From positions 246,041-310,040 of the forward strand of contig JACEEZ010004786.1 of NCBI GenBank assembly GCA_016584305.1: a stretch of DNA of 64,000 nucleotides. The letters run 5' to 3'. This DNA is from Chionoecetes opilio (taxonomy: Eukaryota; Arthropoda; Malacostraca; Decapoda; Majidae). The notes under the pieces were generated by a model, which saw nothing but the letters and a program-made list of their open reading frames with translations, was not told where the DNA came from and searched no databases. Made by a program: the position numbers and the translations under genes. Positions 55,374 through 64,000 of the stretch are shown here, one piece after another. How positions within the stretch are numbered: position 1 is the stretch's first letter; each line of letters begins with the position of its first letter.

Positions 55374-56359
55374 TTAAGGGGGGCGGCTGATTTAAAAAAA
55401 AAATCTTTATTTATTGGGTTATTGCTACAATATATACACCAGTAGTTAGCGATAGCGATTTTACATGAATTCTATCCCAATAAACCCATTCTGCGACCGT
55501 TACATTTCTTACCCTTTCACCCTTTTCGGAAAATATACGAAAAATTCAAATTGCTTCTTCTTCTATAATAATTGCTCAACAGGCATGAAATTAATATGGT
55601 ACAAGGACCTTGTTCAGCCCTTCAAACCTATAGAGATTAATCGTAGTGAAAATCACTTGTTTGCAGAATATGATTTTTTTTATTTTTCAGCTCTGGCGTG
55701 ACCCCCCGAAAGAGGAAAAAAAAATGACAAAATTCAAACCCTACAGTTATCGATAAAAACCCTCTATAGAAACAATCAGGCAGATCTTGGCATGTTACAT
55801 GTTAATTTTCATTGAAATATTTAAAAAAAAATAAGGAGGAGATACAGTTTGAATGTTGAAAACTTGCGTTTCGAGATATGGGCCTCTAAAGTTTTCGTTG
55901 ACTTTGAACTCCTATATTATGATCCATAAGTAGGTGATATCATGGTATTTGTATTTATTTTGAAGTCATGAGTATTTATAACATGAAGAATAATATTTCT
56001 TCTTATTGAATCATATATGTTGATGCCCAGGCAAATAATCCTCTGTCTTCAGGCTCCTGGTCCCCCGCATGACGGGTGGGGGGGGCAAATCCCCATAACT
56101 ACGAAACTAAGGCGAATTTTGAAGTAATACTCCAGATTCAGACTGTTGATTGCGAAATGCAGCTCCAGGAATTTTATTACATTTTTAGTTTGTTCCAATT
56201 TTTGACCAGCCATGGGGGGGGGGGGGTAATTTTCCATAACTAGCGAAACTAAAGCGAATTTTGATGAAATATCCACATTCAGACTGTTGATTGCCGTACG
56301 CAGCTCCAGGAATTTTATTAGTTTTTTTTTTACCTATTTTTGACCAGCCGCCCCCTTAA
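55374..56359. mobile_element. TTAA-flanked element with GGGGGCGGCTG ends, 986 bp
   Basis: TTAA at 55374-55377 and 56356-56359 bracket inverted ends (GGGGGGCGGCTGATT and, reversed, GGGGGCGGCTGGTC). Inside, a block of about 145 bp (GAAACTAAGGCGAATTTTGA to AGCTCCAGGAATTTTATTA) is duplicated in tandem at about 56090-56205 and 56230-56325. No transposase frame. The TTAA target suggests piggyBac-type mobilisation. Confidence 0.75.
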
Positions 56360-56367
56360 GTGAATAG

Positions 56368-57272
56368 ACTATAATAACAACAACAAAGATTCTAAAACAA
56401 GATACCTCACTCCGGGGTGCCATGTGGTGCGCGTGAGATCGACCGCCGCCGTGTGGCAGGTGTTAACCAGTTTGCTGGCCCATTCACTTGCTGCATATGA
56501 CTATCATATAGACTATGGTTTATCAGTATATATGATACACTGTTATCTTCGTAAATGTTTGTTCTATAATATTATCAAATAAAAAACAGTAAAACACGCT
56601 AAAGAAATGCTATTACAAGACTGAAGAAGTATGCATGAACTTAATATTCACTTCAGCTCTTCGCCATTTTAAAACTTTGCGAGTCAACATTTAACGTGAA
56701 ACATATCAATAGAAGCGCAATTTTATTAGCTTTCCATTGATATATTTCGTTTTTCTAATAAAATGCATTACCACCATGCATAAATTACCGTTAACTAAAT
56801 AAACAAAATCATCACTCGGATAATTTTCCCGATTGATGATGTTATTTATTTAGTTAACGCTAATTTATGCATGGTGCTAATTCATTTATCAGTAAACGAA
56901 ATATATAAGTAAATAAATAACATCATCAATCGGGAAAACTACCTGATTGATTATGTTATTTATTTAGTTAACACTAATGTATGCAAGGTGGTCATTCATT
57001 TAACAGAAAACAAAATATATCAATGGAAAGCTAATAAAATTAAGCTTCTATTGATATGTTTTCTGTTAAAAGTTGACTAGCAAAGTTTTAAATGGCGAAG
57101 AGCTTAAGTGAATATTCTTTGGTCATATGCAGCAAGTGAATGGGCCAGCAGACAGGCTTAACACCTGCCGCACGGCGGCGTCACCGTCGACGGATAACAG
57201 AAATTGCATTGGAGGGACCGCGAGTGAGGTATCTTGTTGTAGAGTGTCTTTGATAACAATAACAACAGTCCT
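56368..57272. repeat. second foldback structure, arms of about 430 bp
   Basis: AACAAGATACCTCAC (56396) and GTGAGGTATCTTGTT (57225) pair, and the pairing continues inwards: GGCCCATTCACTTGCTGCAT with ATGCAGCAAGTGAATGGGCC, then CTCTTCGCCATTTAAAAC-like blocks and the ATCAATGGAAAGCTAATAAA region. The centre holds several short mirror copies of TGATTGATGATGTTATTTAT. No genes. Confidence 0.82.
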
Positions 57273-57559
57273 TTTTCAAACACAAATGCACAACCACTTT
57301 TCCATAAATACCGCCGTGAAAACTGTAATAGAGATGCGCAGGTTGAGGAAGATGAAAAGAATCAGCGCGATAACGACAAACAATTCCAATAACAACGAAA
57401 AAATTACAAAAAAAACTAGGATAACAGCGAACATTGACGGGAATTATGCACAACTAACAACCTTACAGATTAGGATAACATAATATATTATGCTCGTTGA
57501 AATGGAAACGATAAAAATAAATGAATTACAAGTACCTAATTGCATTTAGTATCGAATAA
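57273..57559. other. no recognisable feature
   Basis: AT-rich spacer between two foldback structures. Confidence 0.4.
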
Positions 57560-58018
57560 ATACAGGGTGTAACACGAGTTTCTGCTAATATTGATACAGG
57601 TGAAATAACATTTTGTTCTAAGCAGAAAATATTATAAACACATAGGCTTTTGAAGCTTCCTTTAGATTTGAGATGAAGTGAGAAATATTAACGCGGCCAG
57701 TAATTTCACAATGGCAGGCGACGTAAGAAGGTATGCAGTGTGTACTCGCGGTTGTCACTCGGTGAAATTTTGAATTATTTAGTCATTATGTTTACTAGTA
57801 ATGGAACATTACATTATCTTATAACAACACAATTGGCTTTAATGGAAATGTAATTTACCAAATAAGTTTTAAATGAAAACCGCAGGGCTGTAATAAACAA
57901 TACTGTAAAAGGCTAGGTGGCATCGTGTTGGGGCGGGGTAGGAAGAAGGGACTAGGCTGCGAGGCTGCCCGTCAGCTGTGTCACGTCACCACGTGTCAGA
58001 GTCATGTGCTACATCCTT
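57560..58018. mobile_element. TA-flanked foldback element, left arm (outer part)
   Basis: Starts TA|CAGGGTGTAACACGAGTTTC. It is the inverted copy of 63830 to about 63370 over some 460 bp. It contains TAGGTGGCATCGTGTTGGGG and CGTCAGCTGTGTCACGTCAC. TIR sequence and TA flank fit Tc1/mariner-type mobilisation. The arm is interrupted at GCTACATCC by a LINE and resumes at 62331. Confidence 0.85.
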
Positions 58019-58252
58019 CTCCTTTTTGTTTTTTATTATTATTATTATTATTTTTTATAGGAAAGTTAGAGGAGCGAGAGAGAGAGTGGAAGGGAAAGCA
58101 GATGGAAAATATGAAAGACAGTAGAAGTACATAGTTGGTGGGCAGTCCACCTTGCTGTGTCTTGTGATATATGTTTAAAGTTTGTATGCATTGTTTTTTA
58201 ATAGGTGTTTGCATGTATTTTATGTGTATATCTAGCTAATCATGTTACGTTT

Positions 58253-61088
58253 TTAATTATATTGTGGTTTTGGTATAGTTTCAATTGTTATTAGTGTAGT
58301 AGTGAAATTCATATTGTATTTTCTGATATTTTCTTGTCCTTGTTTTAGTGTTATTAGTAGAGGAATCTCTTCATCTTCAAGTTTCTTCCATATGTTTTCG
58401 GCTCTATTGTAGAGTCTTATGTTAATCGGTTCTGTTTTTGTTAATTCATGTATTTCTTGTGTGTTGAGTGTGTATGGGTATCTCTGTTCTGTAGCAAATC
58501 TGAGGGCTTTGTTTTGTGTTATTTGTAGTTTGCTAATTTGTGTTTTGCTCATTGATAATGTTGGGATAGGTGGGTAGTCCAAGATTGGTAGGACCAGTGC
58601 TTTGACTTGATGTGTTTTAACTTTGATAGGCATACTTCTAAATCGGAATAGTCGTGTTAGAGCTCCAAAGGACTTGTGATGTCTGTCTCTTATGTGTTGT
58701 ATATATCCTCTGTTGTTAATTGTGAGACCGAGTGTTTTGTCTTTCATTTGGGTGTCAAGCATTTCTTCCTCGATGAGTACTTCTCTTTGGCCTTTGCTCC
58801 CAGTCTTATAACTGTGAATTTTATGTATTTGTATCCATTTTCCTTTGTCGTTCGTATTTGTTTATGCGGCTGACTTCTCTCGCCGTTATTCGGTTGAGCA
58901 TTTCCTTTGATTTTCCCGGGTAGTGTATTATTTGAGTGATGTCGTCTGCGTATGATATGTTTGTGCCCTGTATTGGGTCTGGTATGTCTCTGGTGTATGT
59001 GATGAATAGCGTCGGAGATAATACAGTACCCTGAGGCACGCCGCAGCGTAGTTTAATACGGCCACCTAGGTGTGTGCTTATTTAAATTTTTGCCTCTCTG
59101 TCATCTAAAAAATCACAGAGTAGTTTTTCTAGTATTGTTGGGAGTTGTAATTGCAGTATTTTGTATTGTAGGCAAGGTGCCAAACCTTGTCAAATGCTTT
59201 TGTGATATCTCGTAGTACTAAGTGACATTGTCCATTGTCTGCTTTGTTTTTAGCTATCTGTTCTGTTATAGTAAGTGCAATGGCTTCGGTAGTTCCTCTG
59301 CATTGGCGAAAACCGTATTGGTGCATATTATATAAGTTATTGTCATTGAGGTGTTGTCGTAGTCTTTTGTTTATAATGCGTTCGAAAATCTTTCAAGGTA
59401 CTTCTAATAATGAGATGGGCCTGTAATTTAATGCACGATGTGAATTCTTGCCCTGTCTTAGGATTTACCTGATCGTTGATTGTTTCCACATGTCGGGGAA
59501 ATATCCTGCGGATAGTGTTGAATTATATGTGACATAGTTTGATTATCGCATTATCTGGTAGGTGTTTGAGTAGCGTTTTGTTTATGCCACTTTGACCAGG
59601 ACATGTGTTTTTCAAAGATTTAATGGTACCTTGAATTTCTGCAGTTGTTATTTCTCTTGTTGTGTAGTCGAGTGTGGTGTCAGATGTAGGATATGGTGTG
59701 GTTCTATGTGTATTGTTATCCAAAAATTGTCATACTGTGTCTTCTGTGTTGTCGTTAGGGTCTTCATCGTCGTTTATATTGTCTACTGTAAAAACTTCCT
59801 CCCAGACTTGTCTGTGAAGTGTCTCCTTGTCTAGTGATGTGTAAATGTTTCGTTGTTATTGTTGAGTAAGTAGTGTGGTTCCGGATTGTTGTTCCTGTGA
59901 GATTTTTTTTATCTCCAGAAAGTGGATGAGTCTTGGTAGGTTGCAGCAGTTTCTGTCATTACGCTGTTCCAGTATGTGTTACTGTCTTCTGTAAGGGCAT
60001 CTTGTAATGTGTATTGAAGTTGTTTATATCATCTGTATAGGTGTATGTCCCACCCGTATGTGATTGAGTGTTGTCTTATAGCGTTGTACTGTATGATTAT
60101 GTTATGTGTGTTTTGGTTGTAAAAAGGTGTTGGAAGTGTACGGTTGTGTGTTGTGGGTATGTGGTTTTGTGCTGCTTGGAGGATTGTGTCGTACCATTTC
60201 TGAATTCCTTCGTCTATTTCTTCTAGGGTATTATTATCATGTTGTCATTAACATCAATTTTGTTTGTTATTTCCCCTTGAAACCCGTCCCAGTCTGCTGG
60301 TTTGAAGCTGAGACGTGAAGTGCTTGCTGTTTGGATGGGTTTGGTACATATTTTCATTATAATTGGAAAATGGTTACTGGTTGTTAGGGGTCCTTGTGTA
60401 ATGTGGATGTTGTGATATATTTTGTAATTTGATAAAATTATGTCAGGTGTTGTTGCCGTATTGTGTGCATGGTATGTTGGAAAGTATGGGCCTATGTGCT
60501 GTAATGTCCTGTTACCGATGAGGTGGTGTATTTGTCTGCCTTTTGTGTTTGTGTGTCTGTAACCTAAGGTAAGATGGTTGGCATTTAGGTCCGTTAGCAT
60601 GTATACCGGTTGATTTCTCTGAAATATCTTAATGAAGTCTGGGATTGGGATGTATTGTCTGTTGGGAGGTTGGTATAGGGTTGCTATGATAATTTTTCCA
60701 GTGTTAGTTTTGATGTCTATTGCCAACATGTCTGAAATGAATTGTCAAAAATGTTGTGTGTTATTGTGAGTTTTACGGCTATTGCTGTACCGTCATAAAT
60801 TGAGTTTGTGTAGATTTTCTTGTGCACTGTGTAACCGTGTATCTTGAGTGTGGCGTCGTTTGTGATGCCGTGACTGTTAATGTGTATAATGTCAGCGTTT
60901 ATTTTTCTGTAGGCGTTGATTAAACCAAATTTTTTTGTCGTCCAGTGGTGTACGTTATGTTGTACTATTTCAGCGTTTCCGTGATTGTGAGTGTTCTTCG
61001 TGTTCTGTTTGCGTGAGCCTGCTTCTTGTTTTCGTGTGTCTTTGTTTTGCGTGCTTTTGTCTTCTCTTTGGGTTTGTGGTTTTGTCAT
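58253..61088 (-). pseudogene. LINE ORF2 (endonuclease + reverse transcriptase), multiple frameshifts
   Basis: ORF2 opens at 61088 (MTKPQTQREDKSTQ), overlapping the ORF1 end by about 120 nt in another frame. Endonuclease: EIVQHNVHHWTTKKFGL, then LTDLNANHLTLGY and, with Asp changed to Asn, SNHFPIIMKI. RT: SLKNTCPGQSGINKTLLK, HQYGFRQCRGTTEAI, DITKAFDKVWH, MPQGTVLSPTLFITY and SYADDITQII with the catalytic pair near 58955. The C-terminal piece (58762-58253) contains LGLTINNRGYIQHI and ILDYPPIP. At least five frameshifts and the S(D/N)H change show the copy is dead. Confidence 0.9.
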
Positions 61089-62326
61089 GTGTTGGTGATT
61101 GTCCCTGCGCGGTCCCGCCTCTTGCTTGCGTGTGTCTTTGTTTTGTGTTTCTGTGTTCTTTTTGGGTTTGTGGTTGTGTTATTTGCTGGTGATTGTCATG
61201 TGACATGGAAGCTCTTGTGTGGTATGTTTTTCTGACTTGCTCTTCTTGGGATTCTACTTCCTCCGTTATGCTTCGGGCTTGGTATTGCTCTACTTCCTCA
61301 TCTGAGGTTTCTTCCTCATAGACAGACTCTTCCTCTGCTTCAGACTCCGTTTGGATTGTCGTTGTTGGTGTTGCTACAGGAAGGTTGAAAATTTGCTGAG
61401 ATGGGGGATCATCAGGGGCTATTTTAGTCGGAAGACCGTTGAGGGTTAGCATTTTATTGAGTTCATTCTGGTATGATCCAGGTTTGGCAATATTAATAAG
61501 ATGAGCATGTATCATGCAAGTCGTAATGTTTTCAGTCATGTCAGATGAGATTTGTACTTGGGTGTTGAGGGATGGTTGTTGTGGTTGTTGTGCAATGACG
61601 TTGTATGGCTTATTTTTATTTTCCCTTAGTTGTTTGATTTTGTCCTGTCTTATTAATTTCACGGCAGGGCATTTAAAAGCAGGCGTGCGGTGTTCTCCAT
61701 CACAGTTGAGGCATTTCTTTGTAGGTGTGTTACATTGAAACCATAGATGACCAGTTTCGCTACATTCAGAGCATACTTTATGGTCTTTGTTTTGCGGGCA
61801 CTTGTTTGTGACATGATCATCATGTTTGTAGCATATCATACACGTGTTTATGTTGATGTATTCCTCTTGTGTTATCTGGTGTGGTGGTACCCTCACGTTG
61901 AACATCAAGAGGCCTTTGTCGAGTGCAGTTTGGGCTGATGTTGTTGACTTGAAAGTGATTTTGACTAGTGGGTTATTGGGGAATTTGAAGTTGTTGTCAA
62001 TGTCTTCATTTGACCAGGCATTCTAAGTGTTGTATTTCCTCGTTGTTGTGGTCTGTTATGTGTGTAGGGATGTTTTTAAGAAGGATTGTTCTTTTTGCCC
62101 GCAGGTTTGGTGGGAGAACTGGAGTGAAGTTGTGGATGAGCAGCTCTGAGGAGCATTTTTTCTGGAAGATCTTGTCTGTTTCCGTGTCCTCGCTGCTGCT
62201 GATGATGAATCCATCTCTGGCATCTAGCAGATTGGAAGCATATATTCCATTGTTTGCGAGTAAGCCTAGAAGTTTGAGCTTCTTATCTTGATTAGGAGTC
62301 CCGGCTTTGATTTTTACTCGAGCCAT
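60970..62326 (-). pseudogene. LINE ORF1 (zinc-knuckle RNA-binding protein), one frameshift
   Basis: Starts MARVKIKAGTPNQDKKLKLL at 62326. The N-terminal frame runs to 62006. After a frameshift, the second part (from 61908) has FNVRVPPHQITQEEY followed by three zinc knuckles in series: CMICYKHDDHVTNKC, CSECSETGHLWFQC and CLNCDGEHRTPAFKC. A Glu-rich stretch follows (EEESVYEEETSDEEVEQ), then a basic Gln/Lys-rich tail ending at 60970. The layout is that of jockey-type nucleic-acid-binding ORF1 proteins. Confidence 0.88.
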
Positions 62327-62330
62327 TTTG

Positions 62331-63370
62331 CTGCATCCCCGCCTCAACAAGATGCCACTTAAGGCAGTGTCACACGAGCGATATTTTCCGGCATCTTTCG
62401 GTATTTTGCTACCATTTGATGCCTGATACCGGCATCTTTTGGTAGCAAACGCGGAGTCGCGCATGTTCGTTCTTTTGCCACCAGTACTGGCATTTTTGTT
62501 TACATCTCGGAGCAGCCGACGCCACGCAAGACTTGTACGAACTACACATTTCAATGAAAGAAAGAAAAATTACCAATCTTGGGTAGTCAAGAGATGTTGT
62601 AGCATCTCTATGTGATATGTTTAAAGAAAATAAGTGTTCTATATAGGGAATATAGCTGTATATTTTGTATAGTAATAGTAATATGGTGTAGATGAGAGGA
62701 GAAAATTAAAGATGAGAGGAGGAAAATAAAGTGTTTGGTAGAGTAGGGTAGGAGAAATAAATAGGTTTTTACTCTCTATATTACATGACACGTGTATGAT
62801 ATGGTACATGCGTGTTATTTATATATTTTTAACGCATTATTTAGATATATAGTTAAGTTTTGAGTTGTTGATGATAGATTATGACGGAAAATGTTGATAA
62901 AAACAGAAATTTAATAGGCTGCGTGTGTTTTTACTATAGAAACGGGGATAATATATTATGATAAGTGTGTTATTTTTACTTGATTTAGGAATTCAAGTAA
63001 GGATTATTTATGGTTATCAAGGGAAATGTGAAGAGGGAAGGACATTTTATAGATGCCAGTAGAAGCAGAGTAGCTAAGATAGAAGAATAAGATCTTAGCT
63101 ACTCTGGTAGGAAGATGCTCGTATCAAGGGAAATGTGAAGTGGGAAGGACATTTTATAGATGCCAGTAGAAGCAGAGTAGCTAAGATAGAATAATAAGAT
63201 CTTAGCTACTCTGGTAGGAAGATGCTCGTAGCCGAAACGTCGTGTGACAACACGCGCACTTTTTGCCACCACTACGGGCATCTTTTGGTAGCAAAATACC
63301 AAAAGATGCCGGAAAATATCGCTCGTGTGACACAGCCTTAAGTGGCATCGTGTTGAGGCGGGGAAGGATG
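62331..63370. mobile_element. foldback element, inner arms and loop
   Basis: CATCCCCGCCTCAACAAGAT then GCCACTTAAGGCAGTGTCAC and ACGAGCGATATTTTCCGGCA pair with the reverse complement at 63236-63370. Inside, the loop holds a 110-bp tandem duplicate (63013-63122 and 63123-63231), each with the hairpin AGAGTAGCTAAGAT / ATCTTAGCTACTCT. Confidence 0.82.
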
Positions 63371-63830
63371 TAACACGTGACTCTGACACGTGACACAGCT
63401 GACGGGCAGCCTCGCAGCCTAGTCCCTCCTTCCTACCCCGCCCCGACACGATGCCACTTAGCCTTTTACAGTATTGTTTATTACAGCCCTGCTGTTTTCA
63501 TGTACTGCTTATTTGGTAAATAACATGTCCATTAATACCAATATTGTTATTATATGATAATGTAATGTTCCATTACTAGTAAACATAATGATTAAATAAC
63601 TCAAAATTTAACCGAGTGACACCCGCGAGTACACACTGCATACCTCCATACGTCGCCTGCCATTGTGAAATTACTGGCCGCGGTAATTTTTCTCACTTCA
63701 TCACGTCTAAAGGAAGTTTCAAAAAGCCTAGGTGTATATAATATTTTCTGCTTAGAATGCAATTTTCTTTCACCTGTGTCAATATTTGCAGAGACTCGTG
63801 TTACACCCTGTACTGTTGTGCCATGAAGAA
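63343..63830. mobile_element. TA-flanked foldback element, right arm
   Basis: Inverted copy of 57560-58018 plus 62331 onwards, without the LINE. It ends CTCGTGTTACACCCTG|TA. It contains an inner small palindrome: TTAAGTGGCATCGTGTTGAG and CGACACGATGCCACTTA, 120 bp apart, which may be an older MITE captured in the arms. Confidence 0.85.
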
Positions 63831-64000
63831 AGATGTTAAAAAGGATTGTGATGATGGTGATGGTTTTATTCAATTTGCTATGATTTATTTGGAAGGTAAT
63901 GAATTGTGTGTTGGTTAGCGCCCTGATTGTTCGTTCAAGCGGCGCACTTTATCCTGGAGGCATTGTATCATGTCAGCCCTCACTGGTACACTAGAGTATT
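63831..64000. other. no recognisable feature
   Basis: Unique-looking sequence to the window end. Confidence 0.4.

Larger units (their letters stand above)
58019..62330 (-). mobile_element. I/Jockey-group LINE inserted in the foldback arm, 4.3 kb
   Basis: Minus-strand element with ORF1, ORF2 and a 3' end made of TAATAATAATAATAATAAAA-type repeats, as in I-clade elements. Flanks GCTACATCC (58010-58018) and GCTGCATCC (62329-62337) form an imperfect 9-bp target duplication. The 5' end begins a few bases before the ORF1 ATG, so only the 5' UTR is missing. The uninterrupted target is present in the opposite arm near 63367. Confidence 0.9.

Overview
The window looks like a piece of a large, repeat-rich invertebrate genome. 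A decapod crustacean is the best guess, but this is inference from four things: the style of the non-LTR retrotransposons, the extreme density of microsatellites, short TTAGG-like interstitial tracts, and a CASK first exon with spliceosomal boundaries. I see no prokaryotic genes, rRNA, tRNA or CRISPR arrays. Most long open frames here are artefacts of stop-free tandem repeats read in several frames.

Only two pieces of conserved host protein are supported. At 18967-19025 on the + strand is the first coding exon of CASK (the MAGUK kinase, LIN-2/Caki family), with a strong Kozak context and a GTAAGT donor. At 47407-47592 on the + strand is an exon encoding part of the DUF1736 region of a TMTC-family O-mannosyltransferase, with splice sites at both ends and an apparent 1-base deletion. 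No second CASK exon was recognised, so the TMTC exon may lie inside CASK intron 1, belong to a separate gene, or be displaced. Three exon-like blocks between 7.2 and 10.9 kb may be untranslated exons of a + strand transcript.

The rest is mobile and tandem DNA, much of it nested. (i) 0-6.4 kb: an RTE fragment, a TIR element inserted into a TTAA-type MITE, an 18-bp minisatellite, and a hAT-type element with a perfect 8-bp duplication. (ii) 7.9-16.3 kb: a TTAA-ended foldback element, six copies of a roughly 210-bp TTAA MITE, a foldback element splitting a CR1 fragment, and a 5'-truncated CR1 inserted into a 28-bp minisatellite. (iii) 17-23.1 kb: CASK exon 1, a hAT-like MITE, a 32-bp and a 20-bp satellite. 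(iv) 23.6-26.9 kb: more MITEs, including a CAGGGATGTCAA-ended element, and LINE tails. (v) 27.4-37.6 kb: a 10-kb block that is about one third microsatellite. (vi) 38.4-46.6 kb: a Jockey-like LINE inserted into a CR1/L2-like LINE, followed by a nearly complete LINE with ORF1 zinc knuckles, endonuclease and reverse transcriptase. (vii) 47.4-49 kb: TMTC exon and RTE fragment. (viii) 49.1-54 kb: homopolymer-rich sequence that looks like unpolished consensus. (ix) 54-63.8 kb: three consecutive foldback structures, one split by a TTAA element and another split by a 4.3-kb I/Jockey-like LINE.

No autonomous DNA transposase gene was recognised; all the terminal-inverted-repeat elements here appear non-autonomous. 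The main biological story is the layered insertion history, which can be put in order because several targets can be rebuilt from their other copy or from protein continuity.
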